Source: Acephala macrosclerotiorum (Eukaryota; Ascomycota; Leotiomycetes; Helotiales; Mollisiaceae). From it: DNA of 64,000 nucleotides. Position numbers and translations under genes: made by a program. Where the stretch lies: contig MU119335.1 of the NCBI GenBank assembly GCA_014904845.1, forward strand, positions 84,271 to 148,270, given 5' to 3'. The notes beneath the pieces are model-generated. The model was given only the letters and a program-made list of their open reading frames with translations, was not told where the DNA came from and made no database searches. Shown in pieces: positions 42,289-53,520 of the stretch; position 1 is the stretch's first letter; every line of letters begins with the position of its first letter.

Positions 42289-42720
42289 TATAAAAGCGCC
42301 CTCGTGGCTGAACTATAATCTTCACAAAACAACTCAAGGAAAGCCCTAGTAATCTATATAGGAGACGCGCTCTTTTATTGCTTCCATCATTCAGAAGTGC
42401 CTGTTTCTACTATTCCTCTCCCTCTCTATTTGTTAGTGCCTTGATTTTACTTTATGCTTTCCTCGTAATTCTGAATACCTCCAATTCGGTTGCTTCAGCT
42501 TAATAGCAATCTCAGAATTGACAGCAACATCTTCTCTTCTCTTCTCTTCTCTTCTTCCCTTAAAATTTTTGGGTAAATATGCTTTTCCAGAGTCACTACC
42601 CTTAAGTCTTGATCTTCGCAACTTGACTACTATAAATGGCACATACATTTTCCTCCTTTGCTCGATCTGTTCTACGTTCTCAGCAGGAGCACTGGCTGCT
42701 TTACTCTTCCCTCAAGCGCA
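42289..42720 (+). other. Module G, last unit of the TATA array
   Basis: TATAAAAG at 42289, core TTGACAGCAA at 42518 (frame ISELTATSS), followed by a TCTTC microsatellite at about 42531-42555. CTACTATAAA at 42632 may be the degenerate end motif. The right border is not sharp. Confidence 0.4.
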
Positions 42721-43955
42721 TTGAAAGTGAGCATATATTTCATAACGGGCTGAGCCATTATTCTTAATGTCGCACGCATGATCGGGTATTCTGAATCTAT
42801 TCATAGAAACATAAGAGTCGATTTGGGTCCTTGTCGAGTCGAGTAAACTTTCCTTTTTTGAAAATTAATTATAGAACACATTTGCGTGTGAGCAGGAAAG
42901 ATGTTAGCAGAGGTTGAATGCAAAAACAGAATCATTAGTAATTTCGACTGGATTTGCAATTAAACAAAATGCAACATCGAGGTCGCATTGACGAAATAAG
43001 CGACGAGGTTAGCGACAACAAGTTTAGCGATGACAAGACAAAGATGGTGATAGAAGTGACGTTGATATACATTCTGAATTGCATTCACGAATCATTATAG
43101 TTAATGAGACAAGGCGATAAGTTTTAGGTAGGAGGTACACGCTTTCATTTGCTGAATCCCTGCAGTATCTGTTCTCAACTAGTACGACCATACAGTCTGC
43201 AAAATGTCGCAAGTCAGGGGTCAATGCCCTACTCTAAAACGATGATCGGCAGGACATAATAAAAGGGGGCATTCGGACTGTAAAATAATGGTTCAATCAA
43301 TCAATTGATCAAGCCAAAAAACACCTCCGTTCAACAAAAACACACTTCGTCTGTATCTATCTCGCTTATCTGTATATATGTGGCGATGTCGTTAGTGCCT
43401 TGTCGTCCTTAGGACTCGGTCTCTGGCAGTGGCGCTCGTGGTGAGGTTTTAACGGGCTGCTCCTATTCGCGTATAGTAATGCCGGTCGCAAATATGCTGG
43501 AGATGTGACAAACTGCATATGCCCGTACCTCACTGGTAGAGGGCATATTGAACCGAGTTGTTCCGTTGGGCGTGGTGCTATGAGGTTCAGGGTCTGACTA
43601 CAGTGGGGCTGCGCTACGTTTTTCTTGGCGTCAAGACTATCTAAGCCCACCAGGTCCAAGCCGAATTTCCTCTTCCTCGGTTTCATCAGCACTGACCCTT
43701 CAAAACTTTGCTCTTGTCGTCGCTCCTTGTAGCGTATCTGGTTGCTTGGATTTTGCTGAATTACTTCTTTCAGGTGTCCTAATTTCTGCCCGAATGTTGA
43801 AAAATTGTCAGGGTGCATTGGACCGCCTTCGACAGCCCGGGGGTCTATGGGATTAAGGGATTCGGACTCCATACGGCTCAAGACGGCTCTGCTTCACCCT
43901 TCGTTGAAAATTTTCCCTGTCTGTTGTGTTGTCAGCTAACTGTGAGGCTCAAAAT
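42721..43955. other. Intergenic region
   Basis: No clear gene. A minus frame at 43366-43881 (171 codons) has no domain. It could be a further 3' exon or the untranslated region of the kinase gene, since a donor (GTAAAG) lies close to the end of the kinase frame. Confidence 0.4.
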
Positions 43956-46858
43956 TCAAAAAACTTTACCTTCTTTGGTGTTAAACTCAAGCTCAAGCCA
44001 CTTCAACGGCGTTCCCTCATCTTGTTCCTTGTTGTGTAGTGCCATAGGATCTAGTGGTATTCCTGGAGAGATATTTATGCGGGTACCTGCGACATCTCCC
44101 TTGGTGATCTCGCGGAAGCAACCTGCATTGAACGACTTGTGGCCCGGCAAAGTGTTGAAAGTAACGCATGCTTCATAATTTCCAGGTTCTGGGTTGTTTT
44201 TGTCTTCGCAGATATGCTCTGAACCCAAGTCTTGAGCTAGATAGGCCATGTTCAATGTTATCAAGGTTAAGTCTTGACCTTGATCTGGTTCAGAGCATAG
44301 GAAAATTGCTATCCGGGTAGGATTTACTTGAGTGCTTTGTTTCGGTGCGGCGTCTTGTATTGTTGATGCATTCGTGTTCACTCGTGTAGGAGAACGGAAC
44401 AGATGAAAGCTGGAGCCAGTGGAATTTGAGCCGGAGCCGGAACTGGAACCTGACAGTCTTGGATTGTCTGGAATAACGCTGTCCCTGTATTCCTGCTCCG
44501 ATAGCTGATCCCAAATTTGGACACATCCCGAGGCTTTGAGCTTGGATGGAAGGTCGAATGGTCCGTTTCGTTTGAATATTCCTGAACGTTTGAACCAGCA
44601 CCGTTTAATAGGGAGATTTGAAAGCCCTTGTGTTGGAACTCGGACTTGCTGGCGCGTAAAGGCAGCTTGAACTCGAAAGAAATCCCTCTCGTCGTTGAAT
44701 TTGAACGCAATTTGCGGATGGATACTTGACAATCTAAATTGGAATGGAGTTCCTGGAATTCTGGGGTTGACATAGGAACTAATTGGCACGAATTCCTCTT
44801 CAGATATATACCCACAATCCGAGCGCTCCTGTTGGCATTCGTTTGATTCGTATTTCATGACAACTTGGCATTTATCCCTCTTCTGATTTGATGACCGGAT
44901 GAGAAAGCAGCGTAGTTGGCAGTCGACAGATGGATGAGATAATCTTTTGGGGTCTTTGGAGTCAAAGAATACCGACATTTGATGAATAGGACTTTCTGTA
45001 TGCTCTCCAACGGCAAGAATTTGACCACCAGAAAAAGTCACCCCTCTGCGGGCCAACGATGGGTCATCTTCTTTCAACAGATCATAGCAAGTCTTTGCTG
45101 GATGCCTAGCCGAGGCTGCTGTGTTAAGCATGAAGTTTCGAAGTTCCTTTCCAGCCCGTTTCATGTATGCATCATCTGATTTTTCAACCTGTTTTAAGCG
45201 TTGATCTACACAATCTTTGAGCGAAACACCGTTTCTCTTTTCCATCCAAAAGCTGTAGTCAAATTGGACCCTACGTCGCTCTCCTTCTTCAAGTCGTGCT
45301 TTTGCGAATAGCTCAACCCCACTCGTATTGTTCCTTGGTCCTTTGTCATATAGAACGAACAAAATAATCTCCAACAAGATGCAGCCCATGGACCAAATGT
45401 CATAAGCGCGGCTCAGTCGGAGATTGGCCACTTTGTTTCCTTCTGGTGGTGCATAGGTCAGGGTTCCAGCTCCGGCTACAAGCTTGGTAGTATCTCCATT
45501 TGCAAGACTTTTGATGCGAGCTATTCCGAAATCTGTGATGACGAGATGGCCTTCCTCGTCAACAAGAATGTTTGCAGGCTTGAGGTCGAAGTGGGCCATA
45601 ATAACATTCTCGCCATTGAATATCCCTGGGTTATGGATATAGTCAAGTGCTCCGACAATATCGACTGCTTCCTCCCAAAGCCAGTGATTTAATCGAGAAC
45701 CTCGAAATTTAGAAGAGAATTGTGATCTCCTTGAAGGTCCCCATTTTTCGAGAAGAACGTCCTCTAGGGTCCCTGGATATTTCGGAAACACAAGATTGAT
45801 AGTGTTGTCGTAGGTGAACCAGAAGCAGAGCTTTATGATATTTTTGCGATCCATTCCTGCTATAAATTTCAGAATATTCTTCTCATCGCCAGCAGACTCG
45901 TCAATTATTCCAGAAGCACGCTGTAACTTCTTTCTCACGAGTTGACCTGTCTAGAAGAGTCAGTATTTTAGACCTTGTCCAGCGATAGGAGGGACATCCT
46001 TACCGGAACTGAAGCGTCTCGATATTCTGGATGGATGCTCAAGATAGACACGTGAGGATACTTGTGGGGGGTTCTTGGATCCAAGGATCTTTCTTTGAGG
46101 AATGGAAGATTGCATCCTTGAAGGGCTGTCGTAGTCATGTTTGCCTCGAGTTTGGGCGATCTGAGTAGCATTCTTGTCTCCTCATAGGAAGCGTTGAAAT
46201 CCAATGCCATATGCTCAAGCGGACGATCTGACTCTTTTTGTTGAAATTCTGGAATTTTAGGTTCTTTCTGCAGAGGATTGAACATCTCCTCTTTGAGCGA
46301 TACTGAGTCCAGTTTCACAGAAAGGCTAAATCCACTCTTGCCTAAACCACACTTATATAGAGACCTTATGGCAAAGCTTGCGCCCATATAAGCTAGCACA
46401 GCAATCGAAAAGCGGACTTCCAGGTCATCCTCGACATCAGATATCAGTGAAACATCTTCACTAAGATCAACGTCGAAGCTTCCGCATATTCTGCAGTCGC
46501 AGTTGAGTAGCTCTTGAACAATAGCTGCATTGCAATGTCGTTCGATCACACTTGGTGGGAAGACGTAGTTCCAGTCACGGTTCTCGCGGCGCTCCCTGTG
46601 TTCAAGCTGTGCATCTTTTGCAACTGCGCGCCCGCGAAGGTTCCTGTGCAATTTGTACGATTTACACTTATGTTCCCTTGCTGCCAAGTGGAAGTATCCG
46701 AACTCATGGCTTGTAAATTGTTCGTTTGGTGTCGTGGTATGTCGATACACCGGGGAAATTGTAGCCTGTGGTAAGGGACGCCGGCCTGCGGCGGGTCGCG
46801 CCCCCCGATAATCTGCATATTGAGCTCGATACAATTGTTCTGTGGGTGAGAGGTCCAT
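43956..46858 (-). CDS. Serine/threonine protein kinase with long flanking regions
   Basis: Two exons, 46004-46858 and 43956-45950, across a 53-base intron (GTAAGG...CTTCTAG, branch ACTGACT); 949 residues. The N-terminal 280 residues are variable, with a Cys cluster (LLNCDCRICGSF). The kinase domain spans about residues 285-560: QLVRKKLQ holds the expected ATP-anchoring lysine, HFDLKPANILV is the catalytic loop (residues 405-415, with D407), TDFGIARI the magnesium loop (D425), then TYAPPE and YDIWSMGCILLEII. The HFD in place of HRD is common in such fungal kinases. The C-terminal 400 residues are of unknown fold with a Ser/Gly-rich linker. The 3' end is uncertain: GTAAAG at the last codons could splice to a short extra exon in the 43,860-43,930 area. 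Target unknown. Confidence 0.83.
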
Positions 46859-47666
46859 GGTTTTCGTTCTCTAAACAATGGGTGCATCTCGAGAGCGTCT
46901 AGGCAAGGCCGCCTAAGTATTTGGATATGGTGCTGTAAATGAAGGGAGATGAGTAGCAGGCTGGCTCCAGGTGACCAGGCACCTGAATCATTGGAGGTGA
47001 GGCTGAGGTTAATTATTTCACGCCTAGCTGATTGGCTTTGTGTCTACTCTAGCGCTTGCAAGGTCTTAATTTAGTTCGGGACTCACCGCCACGCTGGAAC
47101 CGATACGAATCTGATCGCTCGGTGTCTCGTTCTTTACAGGAAACCGTGTTACTTCAGCCTCATCTCGGGGAGGGTCTGACAGAGTGGCAAGAAGTGACGA
47201 GTCCTGGAGCCGGAGACGTATCGCGTGTTTGCCCGCTTCCACCCGTTCGTCACCAGTCATCAAAACAGGGCTTCGACGCACAGGAGATTAAGATGATGCC
47301 AGAGCCTCAAAATCAATATTTCGAGCACCAAACCACTCACACTCACCGAGAGCAGGTACTGCGAGTGGCTGCCTTCGGGGTGTCTCAGAGAATGGGGATG
47401 ACGAGCCCAGAAGCATGGCTTGCAATGCCGCCTCCTGTCACGAGCAAAAATTGAGACCTCTGCTGGGGCCAACAAGGCTAGCAATAAACACTCGAAGATT
47501 TCTATCACTCTCCATTCTTCATCTCTTACTATCATTGTCATTCATTGATCCTGACTTACTGCAGGCATATTACCAGCTCATAAACTTCTCCGATCGTACA
47601 ATCATAGAAGACTCTCTTTTCCTAATTCTAACGACTCCGGAGTCTTGAAGCCTGAAGTTCCTGGCC
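46859..47666. other. Divergent promoter region
   Basis: Between the kinase (-) and the permease (+). A frame at 47056-47454 has no domain and I treat it as chance. Confidence 0.5.
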
Positions 47667-50174
47667 ATGGGCGATAATACTGTGCAGATGGGTACCCAGC
47701 AACCCACAAGCCGCAGCGCTTCATACCGAACGTATCGGAGCGATTCAGACTACTCGAATAGAGAGGAACCTCAAGCCGAGGCAGTTGCAAGTCAAGATGA
47801 GACTGGGGAAGAGACAGCTCAAAATGATCGACAGGTATCCAAAGTTGTCTGCTGGCAATGCGAAAGCGCAGATGGTCCATTGCTCTGTACACGCTGCATC
47901 GCTCCAAGAACGATACCGCCACCCAGCTTGACATCATGGGATGTTGGTGCACTCATTCTTAACAAGATGGTAGGAACTGGCATATTCACGACTCCACCCA
48001 TGGTGTTGTTGTATACGGGAAGTGGGAAGGCAGCTCTGGGCCTATGGATTGGAGGCTTCTTCTACACGATCCTCAGGTGAGTCAGATTCATAGTTTGTAT
48101 CGGGCAGTCCCTTCTGAGACTTCTTGGTACAGCATGTTCATCTATCTCCAATTCGCTCGAGAACTGCCCCATACTGGTGGCGAATTGATATACGTAAGTA
48201 GTTTTTCCACAAGCATTATCCAAAGCTAACACCTAGTTTCAAAGCTTGATGAGACGCTTCGTCACCCAAAACTTCTCGTGTACACTTTATACGCTCTATT
48301 CTTCGTTCTTATCTATAATGACGGGACGAACAGCATGCAATTCGCTCAGCAGGTTTTTGTAAGTGCAACATGGACTGGCGATGGCTGCCCGGAGCCCATC
48401 GACCCACGCTTCATGCGCTTTCTAGCAGTGGTTCTAGTATCCTTTATCTGTCTACTGCACTATTTCTCGGCTCGTATAGGCCGAATGACCAATATGACCT
48501 TGGCAATCGGAAAGTTCATCATGATCCTGGCGTTGATCAGTTTGGGATGCCGAGCCGTGCAACAGAATCCTCAGCGCGGATCTAATTACGGTCACATCGA
48601 CACCACCGTCAGCATTACTTCAAACTGTACTCAAACAAGTGCGTCAAACAATACGCCGAGCAGTCCGAAGCAAGTGTCGAACAGCGCTGCTGCCTTCTTG
48701 CTTGTACTTTTCAGCTTTCAAGGTTGGGAGAATGCGACATTCGTAAGTCGCTTCTAGATCCAGATACAATCTGACATTTACTGATCAATATGCAGGTTGC
48801 AGACGAGATTCCTACATACAAAGTGCTGAAACGTGGTTTCGTTGGGGCAGTTCTAGCTGTTGGGGCCTTGTATATAATAGTTAACGCAGTCTTCGTAAGT
48901 GAAACCCTCCAAGGATATTACAGAAGGAAACACTGAGACTCAGTCACATCAGCTGGCAGCAATTCCATACGAGGATGTCTATAAATATGTCCTCGAAGGA
49001 CGAAGCAACATCGGGCCATGGGTCAGCATTCTCAAGATATGGACCTTCATCAACAAGCTGACGAAGCCTGAATAGTTTGGGCATGACAGCGTGGGTGCGA
49101 ACAAGTTATGGGCTGTGTTATTAGCCATTTCAGCTGCAGGAAACCTTGTGTCCGTAATCTATACAGAAGCCAGAGGTTTGTAAATCTCAAATCAAAGCTC
49201 ATGTTATTCTAACAGATTGAATAGTGAAGCAAGGGATCGCGAAAGTTGGCCTCCTTCCCTGGTCTAGCTACTGGGCGCGAGGCGCTTTCCAGCCAGAGAC
49301 TCCTCAAGGCGGTCTAATCCTACATTGGATATCCTCAGTGGTATTCATAATTATCTCGTCCAGGATCAGCAACACTGGGGAAGCTATGAGTTTCCCAGGG
49401 CTCCTGCAGACCTATGGCCAGGGTTTTATAGGAGGTGCGTGAATTTACAAATACATAGAGCGCTTTTCACTCCACCAAATGTCCCCATGCTAACGTCCTT
49501 GCCTAGAAATAGTGCTAGTTAGCTGGGGTTTCTTCTACCTTGCGAGACGAGTGAGAAATTCCGAAATCCACCCACCCTCGCAACCACACTGGGCAGGCGG
49601 AGCCGGTTCTTCTTTTTCGAACTCTTCCATTACTCGAATCATTGCTGCAATTCTTTATATAGGTGTCAACGGCTACATAGTCATTTTCAACTTCATCCCT
49701 CCATATACGAACGCGGATGGAACAACAAGAAGTGTGAAGGGTTGGTTGTACATCGTCGTGATGGGTGGAATCACGGTCTTCAGCTTCTTCTACTACCTAA
49801 TGGTGGTGCCAGACTCACTAATAAAATGGTCCGTCATCAACTATACAGGGGCTACGGCAAGCATAGAAGAAAACGAGGGAGGGGCTCACCATGCAACATA
49901 TGGGTTCAGGCAGTATATTGACATAGTATTTCCAGAAGACGGGGTAAGTCTCGGATGTATTTGGCTCAAAAACAGGCTAATGACACATTCCTTGTAGATA
50001 ATTGCTCGGACGAGACCAGCTATTAAAAGTTTCTGGTACTGGTTTTTCGGCGGCACCAACGTTGACCATCATCCCAGATTCAACTTTAGCAATTGGACTG
50101 AGGGAGCAGCGGCCAAGTTCAAGGGTCCTCGTGCAGAGACAGAGGTAGCTGGGGCTGGGATTGTACACCAATGA
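47667..50174 (+). CDS. Amino acid permease (APC superfamily) with N-terminal CxxC pair, nine exons
   Basis: Exons: 47667-48076, 48133-48193, 48245-48742, 48796-48894, 48953-49021, 49076-49175, 49225-49434, 49507-49943, 49998-50174. The sum is 2061 bases, 686 residues, all phases consistent. After a Ser/Glu-rich head comes VCWQCESADGPLLCTRC, a C-x2-C-x8-C-x2-C pair. The transporter starts SLTSWDVGALILNKMVGTGI, the first APC helix with its GTGIF motif, and continues FARELPHTGGELIY, LDETLRHPKLLVYTLYALFF, FSFQGWENATFVADEIPTYK, SAAGNLVSVIYTEARVKQGI and LPWSSYWARGAFQPETPQGG. Twelve membrane segments are expected at the plasma membrane. The resemblance is to methionine/LAT-like fungal permeases; the substrate is not decided. 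The third exon uses an AAG acceptor at 48244 because the nearer TAG breaks the frame. Intact. Confidence 0.88.
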
Positions 50175-50690
50175 AAGGATGAATGCTAGGTTGCATGATT
50201 TCTATTGTATTCTATGACATTAAATGACACTCTAGACAATTCACATGGGGATGAGAACAGGGAAATTGTTTCATTCTTCAGACATCCAGATAGTCCAAAA
50301 GGATTCATTGGGCTCTAAAGATTTTGACTATTATGCAATCTCTGTGAGACCAAGCTCAGAAAACATGCGAAGTGCAAGGATGACTTAGAACCAGAATGAC
50401 ATGCGAAGAACAGGCTAAGGCTTAGCAGCCACTGCGATATGAGAGTGCTCATTGCCTTGCTTCCTAGGCCTCTGAACTGCTGGATAATGCCCCAAACTCC
50501 AAACCACTCAAAACGCAAGGTGAGCACACTGTCTTGCATCCGCTGTGTGACTCGACGATGCGCATGCACAATTGCCTAACTCAGCCCGGGCCGCATACGG
50601 CTTTCAATACAAGTGCTTCAGCACTGCCCCTCGTGTTCAGCGCCCATTCCAAATTGAGCCAAGACTTACAAAAGAAATGTGTCGTAACCG
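50175..50690. other. Intergenic region
   Basis: Nothing recognised between the permease stop and the next ATG at 50691. Confidence 0.5.
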
Positions 50691-53128
50691 ATGGTCATCT
50701 CAGATGTTAGCGACTATGCCGACATCAACGACTTGATTGATCTTCTGAATAAAGACCTCTCGTATTATGGATCCGATGGGAGGAGATATTATGAGTATCA
50801 GATTGTGGTGAGACAAATTCTCATACATGGAATCAATAAACACTGAAAAGTTCAATAGACATTGGCAACAGGGGGGCATGGAGTCACGGCGCCTCGCCTC
50901 GGTAGGTTTCATGAAATCCGAGGAATTTGCAGGAGACGATGGCTGATTCGAATAGGAGGAGCGCCAGTATTTGTACGATTTGAACGAATCCAGAAGGCCT
51001 AGACGGAATATGTTTAGGAGGAGAGCGACTTATAAATAGATTTGGCAATAAGAAGAGGAGAATATGCGATCTGAAGCTGGGAGGGATAATAGGAAAATGA
51101 TGAACTTCCTTTGTAATTGAAAATCCTATATCGTGAATCTTGCTGAAAACGTATGAGAACTCGAATCCCACCTGATCGTATGCCTTTCCAAGGCACACGG
51201 CCATCCGTAAAATATTTATGAGGTTGAGTTTCAGGGGGCATGAGGGCATATTTCTTTGGCGATTGGCCGCTGTTCTTCCACCTCCAAAACACGAACTCAA
51301 TTAATATGCAACCATGACGAAGCAACTTACTTGACCGATATCGGTAAATGACTCGAGAGACAATGAGAATGTCTCCTATCAAGATATTGTTGGCCACAGT
51401 CTCACATTGAAAGAAGCAGCTCCCAGGCTCCTCAGCCTTGACCAGATCGAGATAGAGGCATGCAGAATAGACAGACACGGTTAACAAACAATTCCTGAAT
51501 CTTGGAGTATTTGCTGACGAGAGTGAAAGGTCTCGAAAGAGAGTTTATAGACAATTTCGAGGACTTGAAGCTTTACCTAGAAAGTTCAAAATCATGTCAC
51601 GTGCCTGAGACCCTTTCACTCAGGCCGAGCAGACAAGACTCTGGCTTTGATCCGGTTGAAGATGATGAGAAGGAGAATATGGAGTCAGATAGTGAGATTA
51701 AAGCAGAAATAATGTGAGAGTAGATAACCTAACATTGAAAATAGGAAGCTAACCTCATCGGCTGGTAGCTTTCTACGCCAAAAACACTCAAAGTCACGAT
51801 TGGCGATATCCGAGCAAGCGCTCGATCTTCTCCTTTCCCGATATGGAGTCTTTCCTGACTTCATGAATGTTCTTACTTCACTCACCATGGAAGATGGTCC
51901 CTATAATGAAGGAAGAAGTGGTTTTTATGTCAGTCCCGTGACGAGGAGACCTTTGAGGCAGAACGGCAGGTCATCCCTACCTGCCTTCCGCTACCTGCTG
52001 CGCTTCATATTTGCCAGAAATTATAGCTAATTCCCTTGTAGAGCTCTGTTATATGCTGAAATATGTAGAGTTACATGGAAGGTCCAGCAGTACCATCCCC
52101 TAGTCTGTACGCCAGATGGCCATATATCAAAAGGTAGACATAGTGACTCAAAACACCAAGAACGTCATCATACAAGCACCAGCAGACTTACAACGACGGC
52201 TACAAGAAGTCGCAGAAAGTCCAAACTCCCTCCAGGATCCAAGCGAGCACTAAACCAGCTTGCATTTGCTCCTTCTCGGCTCCCTGAATCGAAACTGGGC
52301 GGCATATATAAAGTGTCTGGACATGGAAGTTGACAAGCTCGTGAGTTGACTCCTTTCGATTTTTCTGTTCTTCCTTTTATCCATTGCTGACATTTTGACA
52401 TAGCACACTTCACTTCGTTTCACAGCAATTAACTCAGTGACATTTGGAGACTTGCAAAATATTCACAATCTTGCAGATCTATTACTTCGACTTACTCAAG
52501 TCCTGAAACTCAACCTCGAGGTCCTTAGATTGTTTTCGAAGGAGTTGCAGAACCGCGAGGAGTTTGACAATGCAGAAGCTAAGTGGCGATATAAATTATT
52601 GGAGTCGGCCATCGATTCGAGCATATCTGAGAACACGTTTATCTGCAAGCACGCAGAACTTGTGCGGAGTCGAGCTGATAGCATTGTGGGAATGGTGAGT
52701 TGGGGCTCAATCCTCAGATGAAGCCAATTATTGACTCGTTGCAATAAATGCGAGACTCAATTGCACTTCGGGACAGTCAGATCATGAAGTATCTTGCGCA
52801 CTTTACGAAACAAGAAAGCAGCGCGATGCTAGACCTCGGAAAGAAGTCCACACGAGATGCGAAGACGATGAAGATCATCACACTGGTGACGTTGATTTAC
52901 CTTCCTGCGAAATTTACGTCTGCAAGTAGCATCTGAACTTTTAAATACTTTTACCCCATATCGTTAACACTTGATAATATTTAGACGCTCCTCAGCATGG
53001 GCTTTATCCATGTTTCTTCTTCAACTGGTGGCTTGACTCTTCACGTTAGTAGTGATATGTGGTTCTACTTGGCGTTGACCCTTCCGCTCATAGTGGCGAC
53101 GCTTGTCGGATGTATATTTAGGAGTTGA
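50691..53128 (+). pseudogene. Decayed fungal CorA-like membrane protein gene
   Basis: The start (MVISDVSDYADINDLIDLLN) and the block TLATGGHGVTAPRLGRF, after an intron at 50808-50858, look like the N-terminus of fungal CorA-like proteins. The frame then meets TAG at 51000. A middle part reads SRLAISEQALDLLLSRYGVF (about 51785-51850). Next come ELCYMLKYVELHGR, a TAG at 52101 where the family has Trp, QMAIYQKVDIVTQNTKNVI, a TAA at 52251 where Gln is likely, and SLNRNWAAYIKCLDMEVDKL. After a 60-odd base intron, FGDLQNIHNLADLLLRLTQV and the two-helix end follow: ALRDSQIMKYLAHFTKQESS, KIITLVTLIYLPA, then LLSMGFIHVSSS and WFYLALTLPLIVATLVGC. The acceptor before 52748 reads CAATAA where CAATAG is expected. 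One intron near 52922 starts GCAAGT. Most lesions are C-to-T or G-to-A. The family is two-helix membrane proteins of mostly unknown role. Confidence 0.7.
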
Positions 53129-53520
53129 AAGCGCATCAACGTGAAAGAATCAATGATATGGAGGAGAACTTGAAACTTGAATAGAGGTTGACACAATAAA
53201 AGTTATTCCGAGAAATACGTAGCTTGTAGATTGTGAAGTTGATAACAATATATGGGAATAAAAGATTATTAAATTTTCAAATTGTATTAGAAATATTTAA
53301 TTAATGTTGGTATCACACCAGGGATACCGCGTCACTAGTGAACGGTCCGAACGCACGTAGAACCTCTCTTTGGATTCTAGTATGCGTATTGATTCATGAT
53401 TGATTCCAACTATCTAAAGAGCGAAGCTCGAGATATAAGAGCTCTGCTCCGGAAATGAGAGTGAGACAATACTAGCTAAATGCGATCTCGGACCGCACGT
53501 GAATATCATGTGATATTTGT
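53129..53520. other. Transition into the AT-rich isochore
   Basis: Non-coding. Base composition is near normal until about 53,520 and then falls abruptly. The block GGTATCACACCAGGGATACC near 53310 is an imperfect inverted repeat. Confidence 0.5.

Larger units (their letters stand above)
37187..42720 (+). repeat. Tandem array of seven diverged TATA-bearing modules
   Basis: Seven units head to tail, each opened by a TATA box: 37187, 37763, 38334, 38793 (now split to 40632), 41185, 41729 and 42289. Without the transposon the spacing is 576, 571, 459, 553, 544 and 560. About 445-460 bases after most TATA boxes is CTATTTATA or a one-base variant, which lies 92-118 bases before the next TATA. In the middle of each unit (205-250 bases after TATA) is a TTGACA(G/A)YAA-like core, weakest in the sixth. 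Read in one common frame this core gives L-x-L-T-(V/T/A) peptides in most units. Sequence identity between units is otherwise low, so this is an old tandem family. Whether the units make short proteins or RNAs is open. Confidence 0.55.

Noticed and set aside
37000..43000. CRISPR-like array
   Set aside because: The repeating units are about 550 bp, diverged and promoter-bearing, in a eukaryote; there are no short identical repeats with spacers.
47056..47454. 132-codon frame in the kinase/permease promoter region
   Set aside because: No domain, no conserved look, and it lies in a divergent promoter.
51014..51487. 157-codon minus-strand frame within the CorA-like region
   Set aside because: Signal-like segments are present but no family match; the plus strand carries the recognisable family pieces on both sides, so I take this as a shadow. 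It remains a weak alternative.
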